Part shown: positions 44,854 to 53,701 of the stretch, piece after piece
Position numbering within the stretch: the stretch's first letter is position 1
How the letters are laid out: each line of letters starts with the position of its first letter
From: Paenibacillus eucommiae
Lineage (GTDB): Bacteria > Bacillota > Bacilli > Paenibacillales > NBRC-103111
NCBI RefSeq assembly: GCF_017874215.1
Contig: NZ_JAGGLB010000002.1
Location: 310,001-374,000 of the forward strand
DNA length: 64,000 nt
Direction: 5' to 3'
The notes under the pieces: generated by a model
What the model was told of the DNA's origin: nothing
Database searches by the model: none
The model's input: the letters and a program-made list of their open reading frames with translations, nothing else
Program-made: the position numbers and the translations under genes

Positions 44854-47800
44854 TCAACGGACACGATGAACACCAAAGGATTTTTGCACATTTCCTATTA
44901 TATGAACTGGAATATCCTGCTTTCTTACCGTCCCATTCAAATAGCGAATTTGAAAATGTATCATTTGTACTCCTGGAGGCAATCCTCCCGTCATAGATTG
45001 AAGAATAGGATCGAATAGCTCCCCTTTAAACTCCAATGGATCCCCAGAGGATACTAATATATCCTCTATAAATATGGCTTTGCCATCTAACCCGACTGTA
45101 TCGAGCCAGGCTCTTGCTTCTGCAACGGGAGCCGGTGAACTGCGTGTAGCAACAACAAAAATCTCCCCGGAATAGAAATCCTTAGGCGGCTGTAATGTAT
45201 TGTGTCCTCTCTCCTCGTGAAGCTGCAGCCATCGTGACGTGTATGTAACGTCAGATTGTATGGTCAATGGAGCCGTTTTAATGGTTTTCGTAATACTATG
45301 AACTGCAATTCCATCTGAAGCTGTCAAAGTAACTTTATAATCCCCTGGTAAATCAAAGCGATTTGTCCAATGTACGACATCGGTCATTACTACACTACTG
45401 TCCGGGCGGACTATCTTCCAGGTGTAAGTTAAAGCATCTCCATCAGGATCTGAGGATTGATTCGATAACGAAACCATGTCCCCCTCCCAAACAGGTTTTG
45501 GACTCCAATCAAAAGCTGCTACTGGCGGCCGATTGATGTACATCCAGGTTTGTGGCGAATAACTGGACCAAACATATCCATCGTGGACTCTTACCCATAC
45601 GCGCAGCTTTACACCCGTTGGTAAATCGCTATTCACGATCCAGCTGCCCGTTGTGGAAGTGGTCGATTTGGCTATGATACCGGAATCTTTGACGATAACA
45701 TTATTCGCTTCATTTGTTATTTGAACTTGAAATTGAGTAAAGGTCGTACCTGGATCTGGATCGGTCTGACTCCATTTTAGTTCTGGCCGCGTTGTACTGA
45801 ATAGGGTCGGAACGGCTTGTTTACCGCTTGGAACAGTCATCGTCGCCGTTGGCGGCCGGTTCGTAATCATCCATCCGACATTCGACCAGTTTGACCAGGC
45901 GTTCCCATCACTAACACGAACAACGACCTGATACAAGGAGCCCAGGGTCAAGTTCTGACTTACTACCCAGGAGGCTGAATTCGCTGTCGTTCCTTGCGGT
46001 TTAGTCCCTGAGTCAACAAGCACTGTACCTGCCGCATTTTTAATTTGAACTTGATAGGCTGCAAAAGTCGTATTTGCATCCGGATCCGCCTGGTTCCAGG
46101 TGATCGTAGGCTGCAGTGTATTCACATAGCTTGGGTTTGCCTGCGTTCCGTTAGGAAACGTCAGAACAGCCGTAGGAGGGCTATTGGGAACAGGGATGTT
46201 GATATTAATCGTCTGCTCTACCCAATCGCTCCAGGCTCCATATTCGTCTTTCACAGCCAACCTTACTATATAGGTCCCAGTGATCTCAGGTCTTGTTAAT
46301 TTCCCAAACTGAGTATTTCCAGCTGGATCCGTATAACTATACCTTCGGTCCACGACCCCTTTTGTTGTCCTGTAGTTAATCCCTGTCGCTTCGGTAGAAT
46401 ACTTAGTCGTACTTAGCCAACGATCAGGATCGTAACTATTATCTGTCCAATTGACAGTATTATCTCCTGCGACTGACAAAGTGAAAACGGCAATTGGCTT
46501 CCTATGAATTATGACGGTTTGTTCTGCCAAATCAGAATACTTCCTGTAGTCAGCAAATACGTTATTAGGAAATTTATAGCCAGCTGGTGCAGGATCATCT
46601 GGAATCTTGTAAGTTAACTTATACTTACCGACCTTATCTAATTCCAAATACGGTGAAGTAACCGTTTGACCATGCAATGCTGATAAACCAGAATAACCGT
46701 CCAATGCATCTAAGAACTTATTGGGTTCTGTGTGAGTAAATGACCAACTACTCAAACTAGCGATAGCCGGGTCATTCTCTGGATCAGAATAAGTTTTGTT
46801 ATAGGTTAATGACGAGCCAACCAAACCAACATTCTCGATCAAAGAATCCGATCCCACATAGGTTGTTATAGCAAAGTTTCTAAATAAGCTATTAGCAGCT
46901 TCCGAGAAAGGTCCTATTTTGCCCGTCGTATACGTAGTGTCTGTTTTATCAATAATAGGTGTTCCACCTAAGTAGATACGTATCCTGGAACCATTAACTT
47001 TAACTTTTAAGCTATAGTATTGCTCATAATTTAAATTAAAGTTAGTCTCTCCTAAAATTGTTCTAACTCCAGCAACAACCTTAACAAGTCTTGTCTTTGT
47101 CGGTGTAACCTCGGCTCTATACATATTAAGATTATTAAAAATCTTAAAGCCCAAACCTATCGTTGTTGTGTCAGATTGCCTGGTGTTAAACTTGACATCC
47201 AAACTAGCTTCCCCATCTTTGAAAGTCACACTATCATTTATTAATTGCCCAAAAGAAGCTCTATCTGAGTCACCTGAAAAGACATCTGATTTGAACGACA
47301 GAACTGTAACACTAGTATCACTGTAAGAACTTTCAGCAGACCTAGACACTGTCTGATATTGCGCCTTCAATTCTCCGTCAGCTGAAAGAAACAAACTTGG
47401 CATAGGTAAAGTATGTCTAGAATTACTGCCATCTTGCCAACTAGTATCCCCGGGATCATTGCTCATAGCCGGAATATCCGCTAATTGATTTCCAAGTAGA
47501 TCATAAACTAGAATATTTTTAAAGAAATTTTGTACAATAATTTTATTATCAGCTGAAACTATAGCATTTAGATATGGTAAGTAGTCAGCATATCCATTAG
47601 AGTAGGTTTCCTTACTTTTATAAGTTTTTACAAGATGTGTGGCTATTATAGCTCCAGTGGATGTGTTATAAAATCTAAGTTTTATCCTCATATCACTTCC
47701 CCAATAACTTATCGGTGGACTTTTCTCTGCAACAACAGATGTGTTTCCCACAGAAATAACGTGAGATAGTCCGACAGAGCTCATATCTGCTTGTGATTGC

Positions 47801-50800
47801 TCCACTAAAACAGTACCATTAGATCTCAATATTACAAATCCGCCTAATTGTGAGTTTGTTCCAATCGAGGGTGTTCCTAATACTATCCGGTCCTTTGTCC
47901 TGTGAAGCACACCCACTAAATGGTTACCAGTGTTAAATTTAGAGCTAGTAGTTATGGTTGTTCCAGAAGGATTAACAGTAAGTAATGAACAGATAAACCC
48001 TGTAGTAGACCTATGGCAATTCATATTATAAGAATTTCCGTTCTCATCCTTATCATAACCATAAGTACCATAATCCGTAAAACTACCAGTGTACCCAGTT
48101 TGGGAATCATAAAGCCTAACCTTCCCGGACCTCGGGGCTCCTGCAAATGGGAGTTCTGTAAATCTATCCGGAGGAGGATTGAATCCAGGCGGAGGAACTG
48201 TCCTATCTCCAGTTGTTGAAGATATAGGGGTTGGTTCATATGCGTTAGCCCATGTGGTAGGTATGGAATTTATGACATCAGATATTCTATACAAGTAATT
48301 TATATAACTGTAAACAAGAACACCGTTCACATAATAAGTAGTTGGGGCAGTCACCCATATTAACCCTTGCTCCCTATTCACAAACCTATAATACTCACTA
48401 TATCCGTTTCCTATATTTTTACTATTAAGGGTCCCTGGAACTGGATTTGTTGCATAGGTTGCTGCCAGATTATGCCATTTCACAGCATAGCTTCCGTTAT
48501 CCCATCCATACGAACCATAAATATTTGGTCCGATTTGCAATTGTGGTTGAATGGGCCCACACCCTTGTAACTGATATTGGGAGCAATACATGCTAAAGGT
48601 TGTTTTAACTACATTATTGGGTCCAATTGATTTGTAAGGCTCAATAGTCTCAGTTGTTTGAATCGCATTTTCAACTGAATTATACTTAAACCTTTTTATG
48701 TCCGAAATATCCTTCCAAGTTGTGCTAGTTGATAGCGTTGTAGCTGGATAAGTTGTAGTAGTTATGATTGGAGGCTCAGGATTATTACCACTAACAGTAA
48801 AATCAGCTGTAGGAGAATCATTAACCACCTCGAAATAAAAAGTGCCCGTTGCAGATTTCTGATACCCTAGTCCTTCCTTGATAAATATATCAATCTTACA
48901 TTTCCCTACTTGTGTAGGCGTAAAATTGTACCTACCCTGCGAGTCTAGAGTCATATTCAACACCGTATCGTCTGCATAAGAACTATTATTGTTTTTATCG
49001 CAAGTGATCTTATGGGTTAGTGCTGATATTGGATCACCATCAGGACTGTGTGAGGTGTCCTTTATTGGTACAGCTGATCCACGAACCATCAAGCTCTGAT
49101 AGTTTACTGATGCTATAGGAGGCAAATCCTCCTTTACTTGTAGCTGATGATTAGCAACATTTAATGATTTTAAACCATCACTATCATAAACCATCAGCGT
49201 AATATTTTGTGTTCCAGGGGTGTAATAAATATCTTGTTTATTAGTCCACTCATTCATACTATGATTAATGGATCGGCCCATCGGGCTGTAGCTCCCTGCA
49301 GCACTCCACGGTGTACTTATCGCTCTACCCTCTACCACGGTGCTAGGCCCAGAAATAACAGCCACAGGATTGGGTGGGACCACATTCAAAGTTACATATT
49401 TGGTTGGAGCAGCAGCACCTCTTGTATCGTTACCATTTAATACAACGGTATGAGAACCCAAAACATCTGCTTTAATCCACCCATAATATTCCTCTTTCTC
49501 ATACCCAAAGTTATCCCAAAGAGACTTAATCCAGGGGTCCGTGCTGTTTTTGAAATCCCAATGATACATGATACCATCGCCATCTGGATCATAGGGCTCA
49601 AGTGGGTTCGTTGAGGGATCTTTAACAATTCCTAGGCCCACATAATTTCCAACTACCACTTCTTGAATCGGTGGATACGGGTACGTACTGCCTCCCATAA
49701 ACCAACCACCACTAAAGACCGGCGGACGATTCGGGTTTGCTGGATCATCTATCATTTCGAACGTTTTGGGACCAATTACCTTGACGGTTCCACAAGTAGA
49801 AGTTATTTCTAACCTTACTTCGACAGTTCCTATGACTATATTTCCAGGGTAGGGAGGGCCATTAAAATCTTGTGTAGTGGGCCCACTCGGTTTTGTGCCA
49901 TACCACCAATCCTTTTTGGTTCCTTGCTGCACTTGCCACTCGTAAGCACTTAATGTACAGCCCCCACCGGACACTGACACACCGACTGCAGTAAATTTAT
50001 TGGTTTCCTTGTACTTGATAATAGATTTTTCAATCGTGAAATCACCTGTTATAGTTTCCGGTCCATTTGGTGTGGGTGTTGGAGTTGGTGCACCACAAGC
50101 CGCCGTTTGAGCCGTAAACGAATATTGCTCGTTGTTATCTGTTGTACTTTCTCCAGGTATGGGGTCTATCTTGATATGTATTGTCTTTGTTACGGTGTCG
50201 CTAAATATATAATTGAAGCTGCCACTCTTGGTGGCTCCTCCAGCTATATTGGAAAAGGGTATGGATACAAGTTCAGTAGATCCTATGAATATTTTAACAT
50301 TGACTGATCCCGTATATGCTGTTGCCCCGTTATTGGTAAAGGAAAAATTGAATGTCTTCATGACTCCAGTTTGAACACATTGACCTGCTTGAGCGAGTGT
50401 GATGCTGCCGAGATCTGCTCCGCCGGTTCCGTTCTCGTAGGTTACGTAAACACGATCTGGGTATTGATAGGTGTGGGCTTTGAGGTTTACCTCAAAAGCT
50501 GCATAATAGACCATCATTCTTGCACCTAGAGCAGCGTGATCCTTATAATACCCTTCATGATTGAAGTTTTGGCTATACCTTACTGTAAATTGATCTGCAC
50601 TAGTTGTAGTTACAGAAACAACTGTGGTAGTGGGATCGGAAAATCCAAAAGGAATCCCTGCAGGTCCATTAATCAAGATACCTGCTTTAGGAACTGCAGT
50701 ATTTACAGCTTGACTAATGTTTACTACTGAGGCATCCATGTAATTTGTGGTCCCTTCTAAAACATACCCCTTATCCCTTACAGCCGGTACAGTTAAATTA

Positions 50801-51351
50801 TTATCTGTACAATTTGGATACTTAGGCATGGCCACTCCAGCAAATACTTCGGTAGGAGCTCCAGCACCGCAAACGTTAGTTTCACCATTTGCTTTTTCCA
50901 TGTGCCAATCAACTCCCCTAGTTCCTCCCGGAGAATACCTGTCCCAGGCATAATATCCCATGGCAGCAGTGTTCTTCATTGACTCAATACCAACTTTTTT
51001 GCCAGAAACATTTGGTATGTTTCCTGTCCAACTAGCATTACCGACCGCTCCTGCTAATGTAATGACCTGAGGGGCACCCATGTCTTTAGCCCACTTCACT
51101 TCTTTTATTACCTTCCCTGGAACTCCCTGGATAGTGAAATTATTGCTATTTAATGTGGTATTCTTATCATAAAATGATTCGTACCCAGCCTTCGCTGTTG
51201 TAGAGTTGTAATTGAATGTAACTACGGTATCCCCAGGAGCCGCATTAGCTTTATTCCACAGATTATCCAAGTATGAAATCGGTAAATTTTCCAAAACAAT
51301 CAAACAAACAAAGAAAAAACAAATAATCCTTATATACTTCCTTTTATACAA
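44854..51351 (-). CDS. Giant secreted protein with CARDB, Ig/FN3-like and PKD domains
   Basis: A 2165-residue exported protein with signal peptide (ends near NKANAAPGD). Visible parts, in order: an N-terminal region of about 300 residues, a CARDB-like beta domain (about 310-430), PKD-like domains, a middle region of about 600 residues with many Tyr/Ser/Thr and no known motif, a laminin-G-like sandwich with GLGFKIFNNLNMYRAEV, more PKD/Ig-like modules, two repeats beginning NSPPTAVLTFPNGTQA and NRPPTATMTVPSGKQA, and a PKD domain with WKIVRPDSS. No catalytic motif is evident; adhesion or matrix function is inference. It follows an SLH lipoprotein gene by 32 bases, probably in one operon. No own anchor is visible. 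Confidence 0.8.
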   Translation of the reverse strand: MYKRKYIRIICFFFVCLIVLENLPISYLDNLWNKANAAPGDTVVTFNYNSTTAKAGYESFYDKNTTLNSNNFTIQGVPGKVIKEVKWAKDMGAPQVITLAGAVGNASWTGNIPNVSGKKVGIESMKNTAAMGYYAWDRYSPGGTRGVDWHMEKANGETNVCGAGAPTEVFAGVAMPKYPNCTDNNLTVPAVRDKGYVLEGTTNYMDASVVNISQAVNTAVPKAGILINGPAGIPFGFSDPTTTVVSVTTTSADQFTVRYSQNFNHEGYYKDHAALGARMMVYYAAFEVNLKAHTYQYPDRVYVTYENGTGGADLGSITLAQAGQCVQTGVMKTFNFSFTNNGATAYTGSVNVKIFIGSTELVSIPFSNIAGGATKSGSFNYIFSDTVTKTIHIKIDPIPGESTTDNNEQYSFTAQTAACGAPTPTPTPNGPETITGDFTIEKSIIKYKETNKFTAVGVSVSGGGCTLSAYEWQVQQGTKKDWWYGTKPSGPTTQDFNGPPYPGNIVIGTVEVRLEITSTCGTVKVIGPKTFEMIDDPANPNRPPVFSGGWFMGGSTYPYPPIQEVVVGNYVGLGIVKDPSTNPLEPYDPDGDGIMYHWDFKNSTDPWIKSLWDNFGYEKEEYYGWIKADVLGSHTVVLNGNDTRGAAAPTKYVTLNVVPPNPVAVISGPSTVVEGRAISTPWSAAGSYSPMGRSINHSMNEWTNKQDIYYTPGTQNITLMVYDSDGLKSLNVANHQLQVKEDLPPIASVNYQSLMVRGSAVPIKDTSHSPDGDPISALTHKITCDKNNNSSYADDTVLNMTLDSQGRYNFTPTQVGKCKIDIFIKEGLGYQKSATGTFYFEVVNDSPTADFTVSGNNPEPPIITTTTYPATTLSTSTTWKDISDIKRFKYNSVENAIQTTETIEPYKSIGPNNVVKTTFSMYCSQYQLQGCGPIQPQLQIGPNIYGSYGWDNGSYAVKWHNLAATYATNPVPGTLNSKNIGNGYSEYYRFVNREQGLIWVTAPTTYYVNGVLVYSYINYLYRISDVINSIPTTWANAYEPTPISSTTGDRTVPPPGFNPPPDRFTELPFAGAPRSGKVRLYDSQTGYTGSFTDYGTYGYDKDENGNSYNMNCHRSTTGFICSLLTVNPSGTTITTSSKFNTGNHLVGVLHRTKDRIVLGTPSIGTNSQLGGFVILRSNGTVLVEQSQADMSSVGLSHVISVGNTSVVAEKSPPISYWGSDMRIKLRFYNTSTGAIIATHLVKTYKSKETYSNGYADYLPYLNAIVSADNKIIVQNFFKNILVYDLLGNQLADIPAMSNDPGDTSWQDGSNSRHTLPMPSLFLSADGELKAQYQTVSRSAESSYSDTSVTVLSFKSDVFSGDSDRASFGQLINDSVTFKDGEASLDVKFNTRQSDTTTIGLGFKIFNNLNMYRAEVTPTKTRLVKVVAGVRTILGETNFNLNYEQYYSLKVKVNGSRIRIYLGGTPIIDKTDTTYTTGKIGPFSEAANSLFRNFAITTYVGSDSLIENVGLVGSSLTYNKTYSDPENDPAIASLSSWSFTHTEPNKFLDALDGYSGLSALHGQTVTSPYLELDKVGKYKLTYKIPDDPAPAGYKFPNNVFADYRKYSDLAEQTVIIHRKPIAVFTLSVAGDNTVNWTDNSYDPDRWLSTTKYSTEATGINYRTTKGVVDRRYSYTDPAGNTQFGKLTRPEITGTYIVRLAVKDEYGAWSDWVEQTININIPVPNSPPTAVLTFPNGTQANPSYVNTLQPTITWNQADPDANTTFAAYQVQIKNAAGTVLVDSGTKPQGTTANSASWVVSQNLTLGSLYQVVVRVSDGNAWSNWSNVGWMITNRPPTATMTVPSGKQAVPTLFSTTRPELKWSQTDPDPGTTFTQFQVQITNEANNVIVKDSGIIAKSTTSTTGSWIVNSDLPTGVKLRVWVRVHDGYVWSSYSPQTWMYINRPPVAAFDWSPKPVWEGDMVSLSNQSSDPDGDALTYTWKIVRPDSSVVMTDVVHWTNRFDLPGDYKVTLTASDGIAVHSITKTIKTAPLTIQSDVTYTSRWLQLHEERGHNTLQPPKDFYSGEIFVVATRSSPAPVAEARAWLDTVGLDGKAIFIEDILVSSGDPLEFKGELFDPILQSMTGGLPPGVQMIHFQIRYLNGTVRKQDIPVHIIGNVQKSFGVHRVR

Positions 51352-51383
51352 TTAATATCCACCACCTTCCATGTCTTTATTTG

Positions 51384-52592
51384 CTACTTTTTATTAATCA
51401 AAACCCGTAATATCATTTTAGACAAATAATTGCTTCTTGCAGGAGTATCAAGATTTATTGCCACGCTAGAATCGAGAACATATCCTTTTTTAGGGATGAT
51501 CATTGCTGGAGTATCCCCTATTTGATTCTTAAAAACTAAAGTTGGTGTGTTGAGTGTGTTCTTATAGTAAAAAGCTTGTATGTCTGGACTGTTTATTCCG
51601 GACAAACTAAGACTAATATACTTGGAATAATCATTATAAAGAGACTTATCATTATTGTAGTCAACATGTGATTTGTAATAAAGGATGTAACTTTTTTTAA
51701 AGTCTTTAATATAGGGACTTGTTTCGTTACTCACATTGTTATGCCATTTCAACTTACTAATATCGCCCAATAATCCCAAATTAGGATCATTTGGATCCTC
51801 TAGGTCAATTAGAATAAGTTTGTCCAACGTGGCTTTATACTTTCCATCCTTAGACTCTACAAATAGATTACCAGGATTCCATTGACCATCTGAAAATTGC
51901 TCACCACCAAAAATCTCAGGTAGCATGCTGAAAATGTTAGTATTCTTCAAATCCAATTCTGCGTTACTCAAAGCATATTTATCGACCGGCAACTTACCAC
52001 CTTCAGTGGTAGTTAAGATCCGCTCGATGATTGTAACTGATTGGGCACGAGTAGTTGGTTTCTCTGGGGCCAATTCGCCACGGGATAGTCCTTGAATAAG
52101 CCCCGTCTTGGTTGCGTTATACATGACAGATTTATCGTCAATTTGAACTGCCCTATCTTGAAATGTTTTATCAGAGGCACGAACAGAAACACGGGCCATT
52201 TCAAGGCGCGAAATTGGTTTATTGATATCTTCCAGGCGGAAATCATTGGTGCGCAAAATCCCCTTTTCTGTAGCAGCTACTATATAGGGCTCATACCATT
52301 CAGATCCTGTTACCTCGCCGGCGACTGGAAGCTTCATTGCTGTGACAGTCATTTTTATAAATTCTGCACGGCTTACATTTTTCTCTGGCCGGAAGGTGGC
52401 GTCTTCATAACCATCCACGTATTCCTTTTGGATAGCTGTGTGAATCGAATTTGCAGCCCAATGGCCAGTTACATCTGTCAGTGACACTGTCTTTTTGAGC
52501 GTTATGTCTTGAACAGAATCAGCAGCTATCTTTTGTGAATCACAAGCGGTTAGTAAGGAAGCAGCAAGTAATGCAATAAACATCTTTTTCAT
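51384..52592 (-). CDS. SLH-domain lipoprotein
   Basis: A 402-residue exported protein with lipobox LLTAC (Cys17) and three S-layer homology domains (about residues 42-200: GHWAANSIHTAIQKEYVDGY, WYEPYIVAATEKGIL, and a third ending TRAQSVTIIERIL). The C-terminal ~200 residues are of unknown fold. SLH domains bind pyruvylated wall polymers, while the lipobox would tether the same protein to the membrane, which is an unusual double anchor. ATG follows GAAGGGGAT. It is transcribed just before the giant PKD/Ig protein. Confidence 0.85.
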   Translation of the reverse strand: MKKMFIALLAASLLTACDSQKIAADSVQDITLKKTVSLTDVTGHWAANSIHTAIQKEYVDGYEDATFRPEKNVSRAEFIKMTVTAMKLPVAGEVTGSEWYEPYIVAATEKGILRTNDFRLEDINKPISRLEMARVSVRASDKTFQDRAVQIDDKSVMYNATKTGLIQGLSRGELAPEKPTTRAQSVTIIERILTTTEGGKLPVDKYALSNAELDLKNTNIFSMLPEIFGGEQFSDGQWNPGNLFVESKDGKYKATLDKLILIDLEDPNDPNLGLLGDISKLKWHNNVSNETSPYIKDFKKSYILYYKSHVDYNNDKSLYNDYSKYISLSLSGINSPDIQAFYYKNTLNTPTLVFKNQIGDTPAMIIPKKGYVLDSSVAINLDTPARSNYLSKMILRVLINKK

Positions 52593-52666
52593 TTTTTTAT
52601 CCCCTTCATTTGTGAACCAACATTGGTTGGTAGATTTTTTAACGGCAGTTGTCTGAACGATAACAT

Positions 52667-52701
52667 ATTATAAGCTTCCTCTTTCTTCTTAGAAGAAGAA
52701 A
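52667..52701 (-). promoter_or_regulatory. Promoter -10 with perfect palindrome at -35
   Basis: On the minus strand TATAAT (52672-52667) lies about 75 bases before the SLH lipoprotein start. A perfect inverted repeat TTTCTTCTT-AG-AAGAAGAAA (52682-52701) stands where the -35 element should be, so it could be an operator. A smaller inverted repeat AACCAA-CA-TTGGTT lies at 52615-52628 in the leader. Confidence 0.45.
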
Positions 52702-52832
52702 TGCATATTTAGATGCTGATGTTTATAGTCAATTACCTCCTCAACTCAAAAATGGATAAATATTCAACTCTTCTAGTATGGCACAATATTTCAGGGAATG
52801 TATATCTAATTATCCATAAAAATACATAAAAA

Positions 52833-52874
52833 AACCACCCTTCATGCCGTTTAATAACGACACAATGGGCGGTT
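52833..52874 (-). terminator. Terminator of the RNA-modification operon
   Basis: On the minus strand AACCGCCC pairs with GGGTGGTT (one G-U pair) around a long loop and is followed by a run of T residues. It lies 80 bases after the pseudouridine synthase stop. The rest of 52593-52955 holds the divergent promoter elements only. Confidence 0.7.
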
Positions 52875-52955
52875 CCTCCGCACAATGTTTTCTTCACCAT
52901 TTAAAATTATCATAAAATAACATATTTTTCAATACTATTTTATTTATTCTTATTG

Positions 52956-53699
52956 TCATTGCTTTGCCTGCTGAAGAGCTTGCAGTTCTAATGCAGTCAG
53001 CTCTCTTATTTCACCCAATGCAAGCTCATTATCTAATTGCAGTGGCCCCATCGATATACGTTTAAGGTACACTACTTTCTGACCTACTGCCTGCAGCATT
53101 CTTTTGATCTGGTGGAATTTCCCTTCCTTGATCGTCAGATGAATCTCAGCAGGTATTTGCTCCAAGGAGCTGCCTGACCGTAGAATAGCAAGTTCGGCTG
53201 GCATGGTGACGTAACCGTCCTCAAGGGTTACACCTTTTGCGAATGCCTCGATCTCTGCCTGTCCAACTTCCCATTCTACTTGCGCAAAATACGTTTTCGA
53301 GACGTGTTTACGCGGTGAAAGCAGATTATGAGCCAGCTTACCATCGTTAGTGAGCAGTAATAGTCCCTCCGTATCCTTATCCAATCGGCCGACCGGAAAT
53401 AGCTCAAAGGACAGGTAAGCCGGATCCAAAAGATCTATAACCGTTCGATCACGATTATCCTCTGTTGCCGACACGACACCCTGAGGTTTGTTCATCATCA
53501 AGTATACAAATTCCCTGTAAATCACAGGCTCACCGTCAATAGTAATCTGATCAATCTGAGGATTTACCTGAATGCCACTGTCCTTGATCTTCTTTCCATT
53601 GACTGAAATCGAGCCCGATTTCGTTAACCTTCTCAGCTCGGAACGGGTTCCGAAGCCCATATGAGCAAGGATTTTATCAAGCCGCTGTGTTGTTTTCAT
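52956..53699 (-). CDS. 16S/23S rRNA pseudouridine synthase, RsuA/RluB family
   Basis: About 247 residues: an N-terminal S4 RNA-binding domain (RLDKILAHMGFGTRSELRRL) and a RsuA-type catalytic domain with the active Asp in PVGRLDKDTEGLLLLTNDG. The C-terminal KEGKFHQIKRML segment is also typical. It isomerises uridine in rRNA. ATG at 53699 is preferred over TTG at 53717 because GGAGG lies between them. It starts 3 bases after the methyltransferase stop, so they form an operon. Confidence 0.92.
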   Translation of the reverse strand: MKTTQRLDKILAHMGFGTRSELRRLTKSGSISVNGKKIKDSGIQVNPQIDQITIDGEPVIYREFVYLMMNKPQGVVSATEDNRDRTVIDLLDPAYLSFELFPVGRLDKDTEGLLLLTNDGKLAHNLLSPRKHVSKTYFAQVEWEVGQAEIEAFAKGVTLEDGYVTMPAELAILRSGSSLEQIPAEIHLTIKEGKFHQIKRMLQAVGQKVVYLKRISMGPLQLDNELALGEIRELTALELQALQQAKQ

Positions 53700-53701
53700 T
53701 G

